This document shows, piece after piece, positions 1 to 8,900 of a stretch of 64,000 nucleotides of DNA; position 1 is the stretch's first letter; each line of letters starts with the position of its first letter. Location of the stretch: contig NZ_CP109446.1 in assembly GCF_036227265.1 (NCBI RefSeq), forward strand, positions 7,705,001 through 7,769,000, in the 5' to 3' direction. Position numbers and translations under genes: made by a program. Under the pieces are notes generated by a model. That model made no database searches. It had not been told where the DNA came from and saw only the letters and a program-made list of their open reading frames with translations. The DNA comes from Streptomyces sp. NBC_01476 (lineage in GTDB: Bacteria; Actinomycetota; Actinomycetes; Streptomycetales; Streptomycetaceae).

Positions 1-332
1 TCGCCGGCTACCAACGGGCGTCGGGGCGGCGGCTGGACGTACGCGAGATCGCCGGCGCGGCCAGGACCGGCGACGCGGCGGCCGGCCGCGTGCTGGCGGA
101 CGCCTTCGGTCTGCTGGGTCGGACCCTCGCCCCCTGGCTGCGCCGCTTCGAAGCCGGCGCGCTCGTCGTCGGCGGATCCATGACCGGCTCCTGGGACCTG
201 ATCGGACCGCCCTTCACCCAGGGGCTCACCGCCGACGTCCCGCCGCCAGTGCTCGCGCGGCGCCCGCAGGAGGCCGGTCTGATCGGCGCGGCCTGGTACG
301 CGGCCACCGGGCCAGGTCAGGAGGAGCGATGA
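1..332 (+). CDS. ROK family sugar kinase/regulator, C-terminal part
   Basis: Partial gene entering from the left edge; the reading frame is open from base 3 to the TGA at 330-332. The visible 109 residues contain the ROK C-terminal pattern: a DVREIAGAARTGDAAA stretch, an LG..LAPWLRRFE helix and the ALVVGGSM loop seen near the end of ROK glucokinases and ROK repressors. The part that would show whether this is a kinase or an HTH-bearing repressor lies outside the window. It ends in an ATGA overlap with the following LacI gene, so the two are probably translationally coupled. A role in sensing or phosphorylating a sugar is inferred from family and from the neighbouring LacI and alpha-mannosidase genes. 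Confidence 0.8.
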   Translation, partial: AGYQRASGRRLDVREIAGAARTGDAAAGRVLADAFGLLGRTLAPWLRRFEAGALVVGGSMTGSWDLIGPPFTQGLTADVPPPVLARRPQEAGLIGAAWYAATGPGQEER

Positions 333-1405
333 CCCTATCCTCTAGTCAACGAGCCCTGAGGGAGGCCACCGTGGCCGGCGCGCCGCTCACCACCGCACCA
401 CCGACGATGAAGCAGGTCGCCACGCTGGCCCAGGTCAGCGCGATGACCGTGTCACGGGTACTGCGCGGGGACACCGGCGTGTCGGCGGACAAGCGCGCCC
501 GGGTCGAGGCCGCGGTCCGGCAGCTCGGCTACCGGCCCAACGCGCTGGCCCGCAACTTCCGGCACGGCCAGGGCACCGGCACCATCGGACTGATCGTCAC
601 CAACCTCGCCAACCCCTTCTATGCCCGCCTCGCGCTCGGTATCGAAGCGGCCGTCGCCGAGGACGGCCTGCGGGTGATGATCACCAACACGGCGGGTGAC
701 GCGGCCCGCGAGCGCGCCGCGGTCCGCGACTTCTCCGCCCGCCGGGTCGACGGTCTGATCCTCGTCCCGGCCGGCGCCGACCAGGCGTATCTCGCCGAGG
801 AACTGCCCACCGGCCTGCCGGTGGTCACGGTGGCCCGGCCGCCCGCCGGCTACGAAGCGGACTGCGTACTGGTCGACGACTTCGGCGGCGCCTACACCGC
901 GACCAGCCGGCTGCTCGCCGCCGGCCACCGCAGAATCGGTTTCCTCGGCAACCCCCCTTCCGTCTACACCGGTTCCGAGCGCTACCGGGGCTACTGCGCC
1001 GCCCTGCACGAGGCCGGCCTCGACCCGGACGACAGCCTGGTCAAACGCGGCCAGGAGGATCTGACCTCGGCCGAGACCGCCGCGGCCGAGCTGCTCGCGC
1101 TGCCGCAGCCGCCCACCGCGGTCTTCTGCACCAACAACCGCAACACGCTGGGCGCCTACCGCGCGCTGCGGCACCACGACACGCGGGCGACACTCGCCGG
1201 CTTCGACGACTTCGACCTCGCCGACGTGCTCAGCGTCCCGGTCCTGGTGGTCGATTACGACCCGGACGAGATCGGCCGCCGCGCCGCCCAGCTGCTGGGG
1301 GAGCGGCTGGCCAACCCCGCAACCGGGGCGCTGCCGCCCCGCCGGGTGGTCGTCCGCACCTCGATCATCACGCACGGCGCGGACCAGGGGCCGGCGCCGG
1401 TGTGA
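329..1405 (+). CDS. LacI family transcriptional regulator
   Basis: 358-residue one-component sugar-responsive regulator. Residues about 27-47 form the LacI helix-turn-helix (MKQVATLAQVSAMTVSRVL), followed by the hinge region with NALAR and a periplasmic-binding-protein-like effector domain starting at TIGLIV. The ATG overlaps the TGA of the upstream ROK gene (ATGA) and has an excellent ribosome binding site (AGGAGG), which supports this start even though the first 26 residues are an unusual extension before the HTH. The next gene in the same direction is a GH38 alpha-mannosidase, so control of mannoside or glycan breakdown is a reasonable inference. No clear LacI palindrome was seen between the two genes. 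Confidence 0.93.
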   Translation: MTLSSSQRALREATVAGAPLTTAPPTMKQVATLAQVSAMTVSRVLRGDTGVSADKRARVEAAVRQLGYRPNALARNFRHGQGTGTIGLIVTNLANPFYARLALGIEAAVAEDGLRVMITNTAGDAARERAAVRDFSARRVDGLILVPAGADQAYLAEELPTGLPVVTVARPPAGYEADCVLVDDFGGAYTATSRLLAAGHRRIGFLGNPPSVYTGSERYRGYCAALHEAGLDPDDSLVKRGQEDLTSAETAAAELLALPQPPTAVFCTNNRNTLGAYRALRHHDTRATLAGFDDFDLADVLSVPVLVVDYDPDEIGRRAAQLLGERLANPATGALPPRRVVVRTSIITHGADQGPAPV

Positions 1406-1433
1406 CCAGCCCGTTCCGTCAGCGGCCCGCCGA

Positions 1434-1484
1434 GCCCGCCCAGTTCACCGAGCCCGCCCAGTTCACCGAGCCCGCCGAGCCCGC
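1434..1484. repeat. Short tandem repeat, 18-bp unit
   Basis: In the gap between the LacI gene and the alpha-mannosidase, the unit GCCCGCCCAGTTCACCGA occurs twice in tandem (1434-1451 and 1452-1469), followed by shortened GCCCGCC copies and a degenerate pyrimidine-rich tail up to about 1540. It could be a slippage product. It lies just past the LacI stop codon and no function is evident. Confidence 0.6.
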
Positions 1485-1571
1485 CCCGTCCGCCCGTCCT
1501 GCCCAGTCCGTTCATCCTGCCCATCCCGCCCATCCCGCCCGACGCGCATCGACAGAGCCCGGAGCCCGTAC

Positions 1572-4500
1572 ATGCACGACGACCGTCACCTCATCGAGTC
1601 CCGGCTCACCCGCGTCCTGAACGAGCGGATCAGGCCCGCGGTGTACCCGGACCGGGTGCCGCTGACCGCCGGGATCTGGAACGCGCCGGACGAGCCGGTC
1701 CCGGTCGCGGACGGCATCGCCGCGCCCCGCACGGCGATCGAGCCGGGCACACCGTGGGGACCGCCCTGGGGGACCAGCTGGCTGACCGTCACCGGCACCG
1801 TGCCCGCCGCCTGGGCGGGCCGGACCGTGGAGGCGCTGCTCGACCTCGGGTTCGACCGGGACACCCCCGGTTTCCAGTGCGAAGGTCTCGTCCACCGGGC
1901 GGACGGCAGCCCGGTCAAGGGAGTCAACCCGCGCAACCAGTGGGTGCGGATCGGCGACCCGGTCGCCGGCGGCGAGGAGGTGCTGCTGCACATCGAGGCC
2001 GCAGCCAACCCGATCCTGCTGGACGACCCGCCGTTCGTCCCGACCCTGCTGGGCGACAAGGAGACGGCAGGCCGCGCGCCCCAGTACGTCCTGGGCCGGC
2101 TGGACCTGGCGGTCTTCGACCGTACGGTCTGGGAGCTGGTGCAGGACCTCGAAGTGCTCGGCGAGCTGATGCCGGAACTGCCCGCGGACTCTGCCCGCCG
2201 CTGGGACATCCTGCGGGCCGTCGAACGCGCCCTGGACGCCGTCGACCTGCAGGACGTGAACGGCACGGCCGGCGCCGCCCGGCAGCAGCTGACCGGCGTC
2301 CTGGCTTCCCCGGCCCACGCCTCCGCTCACCGGATCAGCGCGGTGGGCCACGCGCACATCGACTCGGCGTGGCTGTGGCCGCTGCGCGAGACGGTACGGA
2401 AGGTGGCACGGACCACCGCCAACATGACCGCGCTGCTCGCCGACGAACCGGACTTCGTCTACACCATGTCCCAGGCCCAGCAGTACGCCTGGATCAAGGA
2501 GCACCGGCCCGAGGTCTACGCCCGGGTCAAAGAGGCCGTCGCCGAGGGCCGGTTCGTGCCCACCGGCGGAATGTGGGTGGAGTCGGACACCAACATGCCC
2601 GGGTCGGAGGCGATGGCCCGCCAGTTCGTGCACGGCAAGCGCTTCTTCCTCGACGAGTTCGGCATCGACAACGACGAGGTGTGGCTGCCGGACACCTTCG
2701 GCTTCGCCGCGGGACTGCCGCAGATCATCCGGGCGGCAGGTTCCAGTTCGCTGCTGACCCAGAAGATCTCCTGGAGCCGCACCAACTCCTTCCCGCACCA
2801 CACCTTCAGCTGGGAAGGCATCGACGGCAGCCGGGTCTTCACCCACTTCCCGCCGGTGGACACCTACAACGCCACCCTGCACGGCCGTGAAGTCGCCCAT
2901 GCGGCACGGAACTTCCGGGAGAAGGGGACCGCCGGCCGGTCGCTGGCACCGACCGGGCTCGGCGACGGCGGGGGCGGCACCACCCGCGAGATGGTGGCCA
3001 AAGCGGCCCGGCTGCGCGACCTGGAGGGGTCGGCCCGGGTGACCTGGGAGTCCCCGGCCGGCTTCTTCGCCAAGGCCCGCGCCGAGTACCCCGAACCGCC
3101 CGTGTGGGTGGGGGAGCTGTACCTGGAACTGCACCGGGGCACGCTCACCAGCCAGGCCGGCACCAAGCAGGGCAACCGCCGCAGCGAGCACCTGCTGCGC
3201 GAGGCCGAACTCTGGTCGGCCACCGCCGCCGTACGCGCCGGACTGCCCTACCCGTACGAGCGGTTGGACCGGATCTGGAAGACGGTGCTGCTGCACCAGT
3301 TCCACGACATCCTGCCCGGTTCGTCCATCGCCTGGGTCCACCGCGAGGCCCGCCGCACCTACGCCGCCGTCGCCGAGGAACTGCTGGCTCTCATCGAGGC
3401 CGCCCAACGCGCCCTGGCCGCAGCCGCGTCGGGGGAGGAAAGCGGCACCCTGGTCTTCAACGCGGCGCCGCACGCAAGGTCCGGTGTGCCGGCCGGCGGC
3501 GCCGGACCGGCGGCCGGCGGCGACGCGGAAGGCACCGTCACCGCGGCCCCGCGCCCCGGCGGCGGCCACATCCTCGACAACGGCCTGCTCCGGGTGGAGA
3601 TCGACGCCCACGGGCTGGTGGTCTCGGTCCGCGATCTCGCCGCCGACCGGGAAACCCTCGCCCCGGGCCGGCCGGCCAACCTGCTCCAGCTCCACCCCGA
3701 CTTCCCCGCCATGTGGGACGCCTGGGACGTGGACGCCTACTACCGCAACACCGTCACGGACCTGACCGCCGCGGACAGCGTCGAGCTGACCGGCGAAGGA
3801 CCGCGGACCGCGTCCGTGCGCGTGGAGCGGTCCTTCGGCCGGTCGCACGCGGTGCAGGTGCTCACCCTCGCCGCCGGCCGGCGGGGCCTCGACATCGAGA
3901 CCGAGGTGGACTGGCACGAGACGGAGAAGTTCCTGAAGGTGGCTTTCCCGCTGGATGTGCACGCCGACCGGTACGCCGCCGAGACGCAGTTCGGCCACGT
4001 CTACCGGCCGACCCACACCAACACCAGCTGGGACGCGGCCCGCTTCGAGGCGTGCAACCACCGCTTCCTGCACCTGGCGGAACCCGGCTGGGGCGTCGCC
4101 CTGGTCACCGACTCCACCTACGGCCACGACGTCAGCCGGCCCGCCCGCGACAGCGACCACGGCGGCACCACCACGGTGCGGCTGTCGCTGCTGCGCGCGC
4201 CCCGCTACCCGGACCCGGAAACCGACCAGGGCGTGCACCGCTTCGGCTACGCGCTGCTCCCCGGCGCGACCATCGCCGACGCTGTCCGCGAGGGCTACCG
4301 CATCCATCTGCCCGCGCGCCGCACCGAAGGCACCGGCACCGTCGTGCCCCTGGTCGAGGTGGACCGGCCCGGCGTGGTGATCAGCGCGGTCAAACTCGCC
4401 GACGACGGCAGCGGCGATGTCGTCGTCCGCCTCTACGAGGCCGAAGGCGCCCGCGCCCGCGCCACCCTGACGGCCAACTTCGCTCTTGCGACCGCCACCG

Positions 4501-4640
4501 TCTGCGACCTCCTGGAGCGCCCCCTGCCCGAAGTACGGCCGCCGGCCGTGCACGGCACGGCCGTCGCACTGGCCCTGCGCCCCTTCGAGATGATCACCCT
4601 CCGCCTCCCCAGGGGCGACAGCGACCCCGTGACGCCCTGA
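1572..4640 (+). CDS. Alpha-mannosidase, glycoside hydrolase family 38
   Basis: 1022 residues, a usual length for bacterial GH38 enzymes, which remove terminal alpha-mannose and need a divalent metal (family knowledge). An N-terminal beta domain spans about 1-250. The GH38 catalytic domain carries HAHID at 260-264 (metal-binding His and Asp), WVESDTNMPGSEA near 335-347 and WLPDTFG at 371-377, where Asp374 is the expected nucleophile. The central three-helix region contains LHRGTLTSQAGTKQGNRRSEH, followed by HQFHDILPGSSI. The C-terminal beta-sandwich domains follow. No signal peptide is visible, so it is probably cytoplasmic and would act on imported mannosides. It lies downstream of a LacI regulator in the same direction. 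The start is the first ATG in frame; the ribosome binding site is only moderate. Confidence 0.95.
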   Translation: MHDDRHLIESRLTRVLNERIRPAVYPDRVPLTAGIWNAPDEPVPVADGIAAPRTAIEPGTPWGPPWGTSWLTVTGTVPAAWAGRTVEALLDLGFDRDTPGFQCEGLVHRADGSPVKGVNPRNQWVRIGDPVAGGEEVLLHIEAAANPILLDDPPFVPTLLGDKETAGRAPQYVLGRLDLAVFDRTVWELVQDLEVLGELMPELPADSARRWDILRAVERALDAVDLQDVNGTAGAARQQLTGVLASPAHASAHRISAVGHAHIDSAWLWPLRETVRKVARTTANMTALLADEPDFVYTMSQAQQYAWIKEHRPEVYARVKEAVAEGRFVPTGGMWVESDTNMPGSEAMARQFVHGKRFFLDEFGIDNDEVWLPDTFGFAAGLPQIIRAAGSSSLLTQKISWSRTNSFPHHTFSWEGIDGSRVFTHFPPVDTYNATLHGREVAHAARNFREKGTAGRSLAPTGLGDGGGGTTREMVAKAARLRDLEGSARVTWESPAGFFAKARAEYPEPPVWVGELYLELHRGTLTSQAGTKQGNRRSEHLLREAELWSATAAVRAGLPYPYERLDRIWKTVLLHQFHDILPGSSIAWVHREARRTYAAVAEELLALIEAAQRALAAAASGEESGTLVFNAAPHARSGVPAGGAGPAAGGDAEGTVTAAPRPGGGHILDNGLLRVEIDAHGLVVSVRDLAADRETLAPGRPANLLQLHPDFPAMWDAWDVDAYYRNTVTDLTAADSVELTGEGPRTASVRVERSFGRSHAVQVLTLAAGRRGLDIETEVDWHETEKFLKVAFPLDVHADRYAAETQFGHVYRPTHTNTSWDAARFEACNHRFLHLAEPGWGVALVTDSTYGHDVSRPARDSDHGGTTTVRLSLLRAPRYPDPETDQGVHRFGYALLPGATIADAVREGYRIHLPARRTEGTGTVVPLVEVDRPGVVISAVKLADDGSGDVVVRLYEAEGARARATLTANFALATATVCDLLERPLPEVRPPAVHGTAVALALRPFEMITLRLPRGDSDPVTP

Positions 4641-4810
4641 CCCGCTGCCCCCCGTGCTCCCCGAGCCCCCTGAGCCCCTGACCCCGTGCCCCCTGAACCC
4701 CCGCCGCCGGCTGAGCCGGCCGTGAGGAAGTCCATCGACTCCTCGGACCTATCCGCCCTGCGAAGGGGGCAGGATGGGGCCGTAGGGGTGGCGGGGGGCA
4801 GAGGGAGGGG

Positions 4811-5812
4811 TTGCACTTGCTCGAGGTGCTCGGACTCGATCACTGGCAGGAGACGGCGTACTTCGCACTGCTGGACGGTCCCGCGCTGGGACTGGACGAA
4901 CTGGTGGGCCGCAGTGGCCTGGAACACGACGTGCTCAAAGGCGCGCTGACCCGTCTGGAGGACCGGGGGCTGATCTCCCGGCTCTCCGGCCGGCCCGCCC
5001 GCTGGACGGCGCTGCCGCCGGAGCACGCCATCGAGGTGCTGCTGCTGGCCCGGGAGCGGGACATCCGACGGGTCCGCGCGCTCACCCAGTGGCTGGCCGA
5101 GAAGCACCGCAAGGGGCGGATCGGGCAGGACGCGGCGGCCCTGATCGAGGTGATCACCGGCCCGGAGGGCGTGGCGCTGTGCGGACAGCAGCTCTTCAAC
5201 AGCGCCGAGCGCGAGGTCCGCGGCATCGACGCGCCGCCCTACGCACAGGCCAAGGACGGTTCTTCGGTGAACTCCAGCGCCAACGTCGCCTCCCGGGGGG
5301 TCCGCAGCCGCTTCATCTACGGCCAGGACAATCTCACCCTGCCCGGCACCATCGGGCGGATCGAGCACGACGTCTCGCACGGCGAGGAGGTGCGGATCCT
5401 GCCGCACGCGCCGATGAAGATCATCCTCTCCGACGACCAGGCCGGGCTGATCCCGCTGGTGGCGACGCCCCAAGTGCTGGACTCCTGCATCCTGGTACGC
5501 CCCTCGGCGCTGCTGGACGCCCTGTCGGCGCTCTTCGAGACGCTCTGGCAGCAGGCCCAGCAGTACGTGACCGGCGGTGTCACCGACGACGGCACCGCCG
5601 ACACGGACGGGACACTCACCGAGGACGAGCGCCGCATCCTCTCCCTGCTCGCGGTCGGCCTGTCCGACGAGGCGATCGCCCGCCAGCTGGGCATCGGGCT
5701 GCGGACGGTACAGCGCAGGGTGCAGGCGCTGCTGGTACGCCTCGGCGCGGGCAGCAGATTCCAGGCGGGTGTGCTGGCGGCCGGCCGCGGCTGGTGGCGG
5801 CCACCGGCCTGA
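4811..5812 (+). CDS. TrmB-like/LuxR-type helix-turn-helix regulator
   Basis: 333 residues, TTG start with a GGGAGG ribosome binding site just upstream. The N-terminal 75 residues look like a TrmB/winged-helix domain (ETAYFALLDG, LKGALTRLEDRGLISRL). The middle has a helical segment and a sensor-like region, and the C terminus (about 268-325) is a LuxR/GerE-type HTH (LTEDERRILSLLAVGLSDEAIARQLGI, then RTVQRRVQALL). This architecture is common among orphan Streptomyces regulators, whose signals are mostly unknown. It stands alone between the alpha-mannosidase and a convergent protease gene and is followed by a strong hairpin. The target is unknown. Confidence 0.88.
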   Translation: MHLLEVLGLDHWQETAYFALLDGPALGLDELVGRSGLEHDVLKGALTRLEDRGLISRLSGRPARWTALPPEHAIEVLLLARERDIRRVRALTQWLAEKHRKGRIGQDAAALIEVITGPEGVALCGQQLFNSAEREVRGIDAPPYAQAKDGSSVNSSANVASRGVRSRFIYGQDNLTLPGTIGRIEHDVSHGEEVRILPHAPMKIILSDDQAGLIPLVATPQVLDSCILVRPSALLDALSALFETLWQQAQQYVTGGVTDDGTADTDGTLTEDERRILSLLAVGLSDEAIARQLGIGLRTVQRRVQALLVRLGAGSRFQAGVLAAGRGWWRPPA

Positions 5813-5856
5813 GGCGTCCGGCGGCACAGCGGCCTGAGCCGCACGGCGGCACAACG

Positions 5857-5898
5857 GCCGGGGCCGCGGGGACCTGTTGCGGTCCCCGCGGCCCCGGC
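5857..5898. terminator. Strong bidirectional hairpin terminator
   Basis: Perfect 18-bp inverted repeat: left arm 5857-5874 (GCCGGGGCCGCGGGGACC), loop TGTTGC, right arm 5881-5898. It sits between the convergent ends of the LuxR-type regulator (stop at 5812) and the S53 protease (stop at 5910), where a shared terminator is expected. There is no U-run, as is usual in Streptomyces. Confidence 0.85.
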
Positions 5899-5909
5899 GC
5901 GTGCGGCCC

Positions 5910-8900
5910 CTAGCGGGGAGCCAGGGCGAAGTCGGCGGTGACCGTACCTCCCTTGACCAGCTTGACCGTCCGGGTGGCCGGCCGGTAGGCGTCCGCCGCC
6001 ACGATGACCGTCAGCTTGCCGTCGGAGACCGGCCGCCAGAGCCGGTAGCCGCCCTGGGCGTCGGTGGTCAGCGTGGTGCCGCCGTTCTTGGAGTCGACCT
6101 CCACCACCGCGCCGGGCAGCGGTACCGCGCCCCCGCTCGTGGTGCCGGTGACGGTGCCGGCCAACTGCCCCCAGCCGGCCGGTGCGGTCACCGACATGGT
6201 GACCGGCACGGTGACCGACGCGTACGGGGTGTCGCTGTCCACCACCAGGGCGGCCCGGTGGTCGCCGACGTCGGCGGCGCCCATCGTGGTCGCGTCCAGC
6301 GTCAGCTTGACCGTGACAGACTTGCCGCCCTTCAGCGTCAGCGACTTGGCGCTCTCCGACAGCCACGGCACGTCGGCGTGCGGCGTGTCCAGACCGGGCA
6401 GCTTGATCGCGGTGGCGGTGTTGACGCCGGCCGCGTCCTCGCCGCCGATCACGTACCAGCCGGGAGCGGCCTGGGCCAGCGCCAGCGGCTGCGGCAGCCC
6501 GGGCAGTGCCGACCAGCTGTCGTCGCCCGGGTCGTACGCGTAGGACCGGCCGATCACCGTGTCGGTGCTGACCTGCGCGCCGCCCGCCACCAGCAGCCGT
6601 CCGTCGGCGCTGGTGCCGGCCGCGCCCCAGAAGTCGCCAGGGGCGTCCGCGACCCGCTTCCACGCACCGGTGGCCGCGTTGAGCTGGTAGGTGTCCGCGG
6701 TGTCGTAGACACCGCCGGCCAGCGGCTCGTACGCGCCGCCGGCGCAGGTGAGGGTGCCTTCCACGGTGCCGCAGGACGGGAACGAGATCGGCTCCGGGTA
6801 GGTCTTGCCGCTGGTCCAGGTGTCGGTGGCCGGGTTGTAGATCTGGACGTCGGTGGTGCCGCAGCCGACCGCGATGGTGCAGCCGCCGATGACGTACAGC
6901 TTGTCGCCCACGACACCGGCGCCGGAGGCACCGAAACCGAGCGGGGCGTCGGCGATCTGCGACCAGGTGTTGCTCGCCGGGTCGTAGACCTCGCCGCCGC
7001 GGATGCCGATACCCGCCCGGTCACGGCCGCCGACCACGTAGAGCTTGCCGCGGATGAAGCCGTAGGCCGGCGCGAACCGCAGGGTGACCGGGGAGGCCAG
7101 CTGCTTCCAGGTGCCGGTCGACTCGTCGTAGGAGCGGAAGTCGGTGCTCCAGATGCCGTCCGCGGTCGCGCCGAGACCGGCGTAGAGCACCCCGTCGTTC
7201 ACCGCGGCCAGACCGCCGGAGACCGCCGTCGGGAGGTCGGTGAGCGACTGCCAGGACTGCCCCGCGGTGGTGGCCGCGGACCTGGCGGCGGTACTCGCGG
7301 TGGGCGCCGCGCCGCTGTTGCGCGCGGCCTTGGGCATGGCCGTGTCCGGGGTGATCCGGCTGGGCGCCGAGGTGCCCGGAGCCGCCGTCGCCTGCGCCGC
7401 GCCGGAACCGAGGCCCTGCTCACCCAGCGAGAAGGTGACCGGGGAACCGCCGGTGTTGGTCAGCGTCACATTGACGGTCTTGCTGTCCCCCCACGCCACC
7501 GGTGTCGAGACCGAGGACTCGGCGGTGGCCAGCTTGGCGGGGTGGAGCGCGAAGTCGGCCGACGTGGCCTTGTCCGCCGCGACGTTGATCTTCGAACTGA
7601 CCGCCGGGTAGCCGAAGGCGGCCAGGTCGGCGGTGAAGCCGCGCTTGCCGGTCAGACCGGAGAAGAGCCAGTAGACGCCGTCGCCGAGCGCCGGGTCGCC
7701 GGGGGAGACCACCGCGCGGGTGGTGTCGGCGGGAGCCGCGTCGCTGGTCACCGAGGCGCCGGGCACGCCGGCCCCGGTGTTGGCGTCGGTGACATGGCCG
7801 ACGAGCAGACCACCGGGCAGCGCCTGCAGGCTGCGGGTGCCGATGGCCACGTCGTCCACCTCCCAGATGCCGGTGAGGCCGCCGGTGAAGTGGAAGCGGA
7901 TCTTCACCGAGGACTTGCCGGCGAAGGCGTCCAGCGGCACGCTCTGGTGGGAGGGGCCGTCCACCACGTCGTCGTGGTGCCAGACGGTGGTCCAGTCGGT
8001 GCCGCCGTCGGTGCTGACGTCCACGTCCGCGGTCGCGCCGTCCAGCCGGTAGAGCGGTGGCAGCGCGGACTCGAAGTCCAGCTGCGGGGTCTTCTCCTTG
8101 CTGAAGTCGTAGCTGGGGCTGATGAGTTCGGTGTCGACCGGGGCCCAGCCGAGCGCGAAGTCGTCCACCTGGGCGAAGTGGCCGGTGCCACCGGTCTGGT
8201 TGCCGCGGTTGAGGGTGTCCTCGAACTGCCAGCCGCCGGCCGCGGTGTTGTTCTTGACCGTCCAGCCGCTCGGGGCGGTGGCGGCGTCGAAGTGCTGCTG
8301 CTCGCCACCGTGGTAGCCGATCCGGTAGCCGGCCGGCAGGGTGCCGTGGTCGTTCAGCGGCGGTACGAGGTCGACGCCGGAGACCGGCTTGTCCGCCACC
8401 GTGACCGCCTGCGACACCGGCTGGTAACCGGCCGCCAGCGGGGTGACCTCGACCGTGTAGTCGCGGTTCATCGGCACGGTGATCCGGTACGCGCCGGTCG
8501 CCGGGTCGCTGTACGTCTCGCCCGGCACGCCGTCCAGGGTGATCCTCGCGTAGACGCCCCAGCCGTGGCCGCTGTCCTTGACCGTGCCGGAGATGACCTG
8601 CGACGGCACCGCGGTGAGCGCGATGTCCTTCACCAGGTCGGTGCCGTCCGGGAGGTGGAGGGTGCCGAGATCCTGGTCGGCGTAACCGAACGCGCCGGCC
8701 TTGGCCGGGTAGTCGCCCGCCGGAATGTCCAGCCGGTAGCTGCCGTCCTTGCCACTGACCGTGTGGTAGTCACCCACATCGACCGCAGCCCCGGCCACCG
8801 GCTTGCCGGTCGCCGCGTCGGTCACCGTACCGTGCACATCGGCGTGCGGACCGGGCTTGAACGCGGCCACCCCGTTGGGGGTGCCGAGGCCGGTGGGTCC

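Noticed and set aside
1512..4553. Very long minus-strand open frame antisense to the alpha-mannosidase
   Set aside because: It is a GC-bias shadow: no domain, low-complexity Gly/Val/Arg composition and no start signal. The same applies to long antisense frames at 5877-10658, 21308-23410, 38475-41087, 51535-53871 and 59194-62067.
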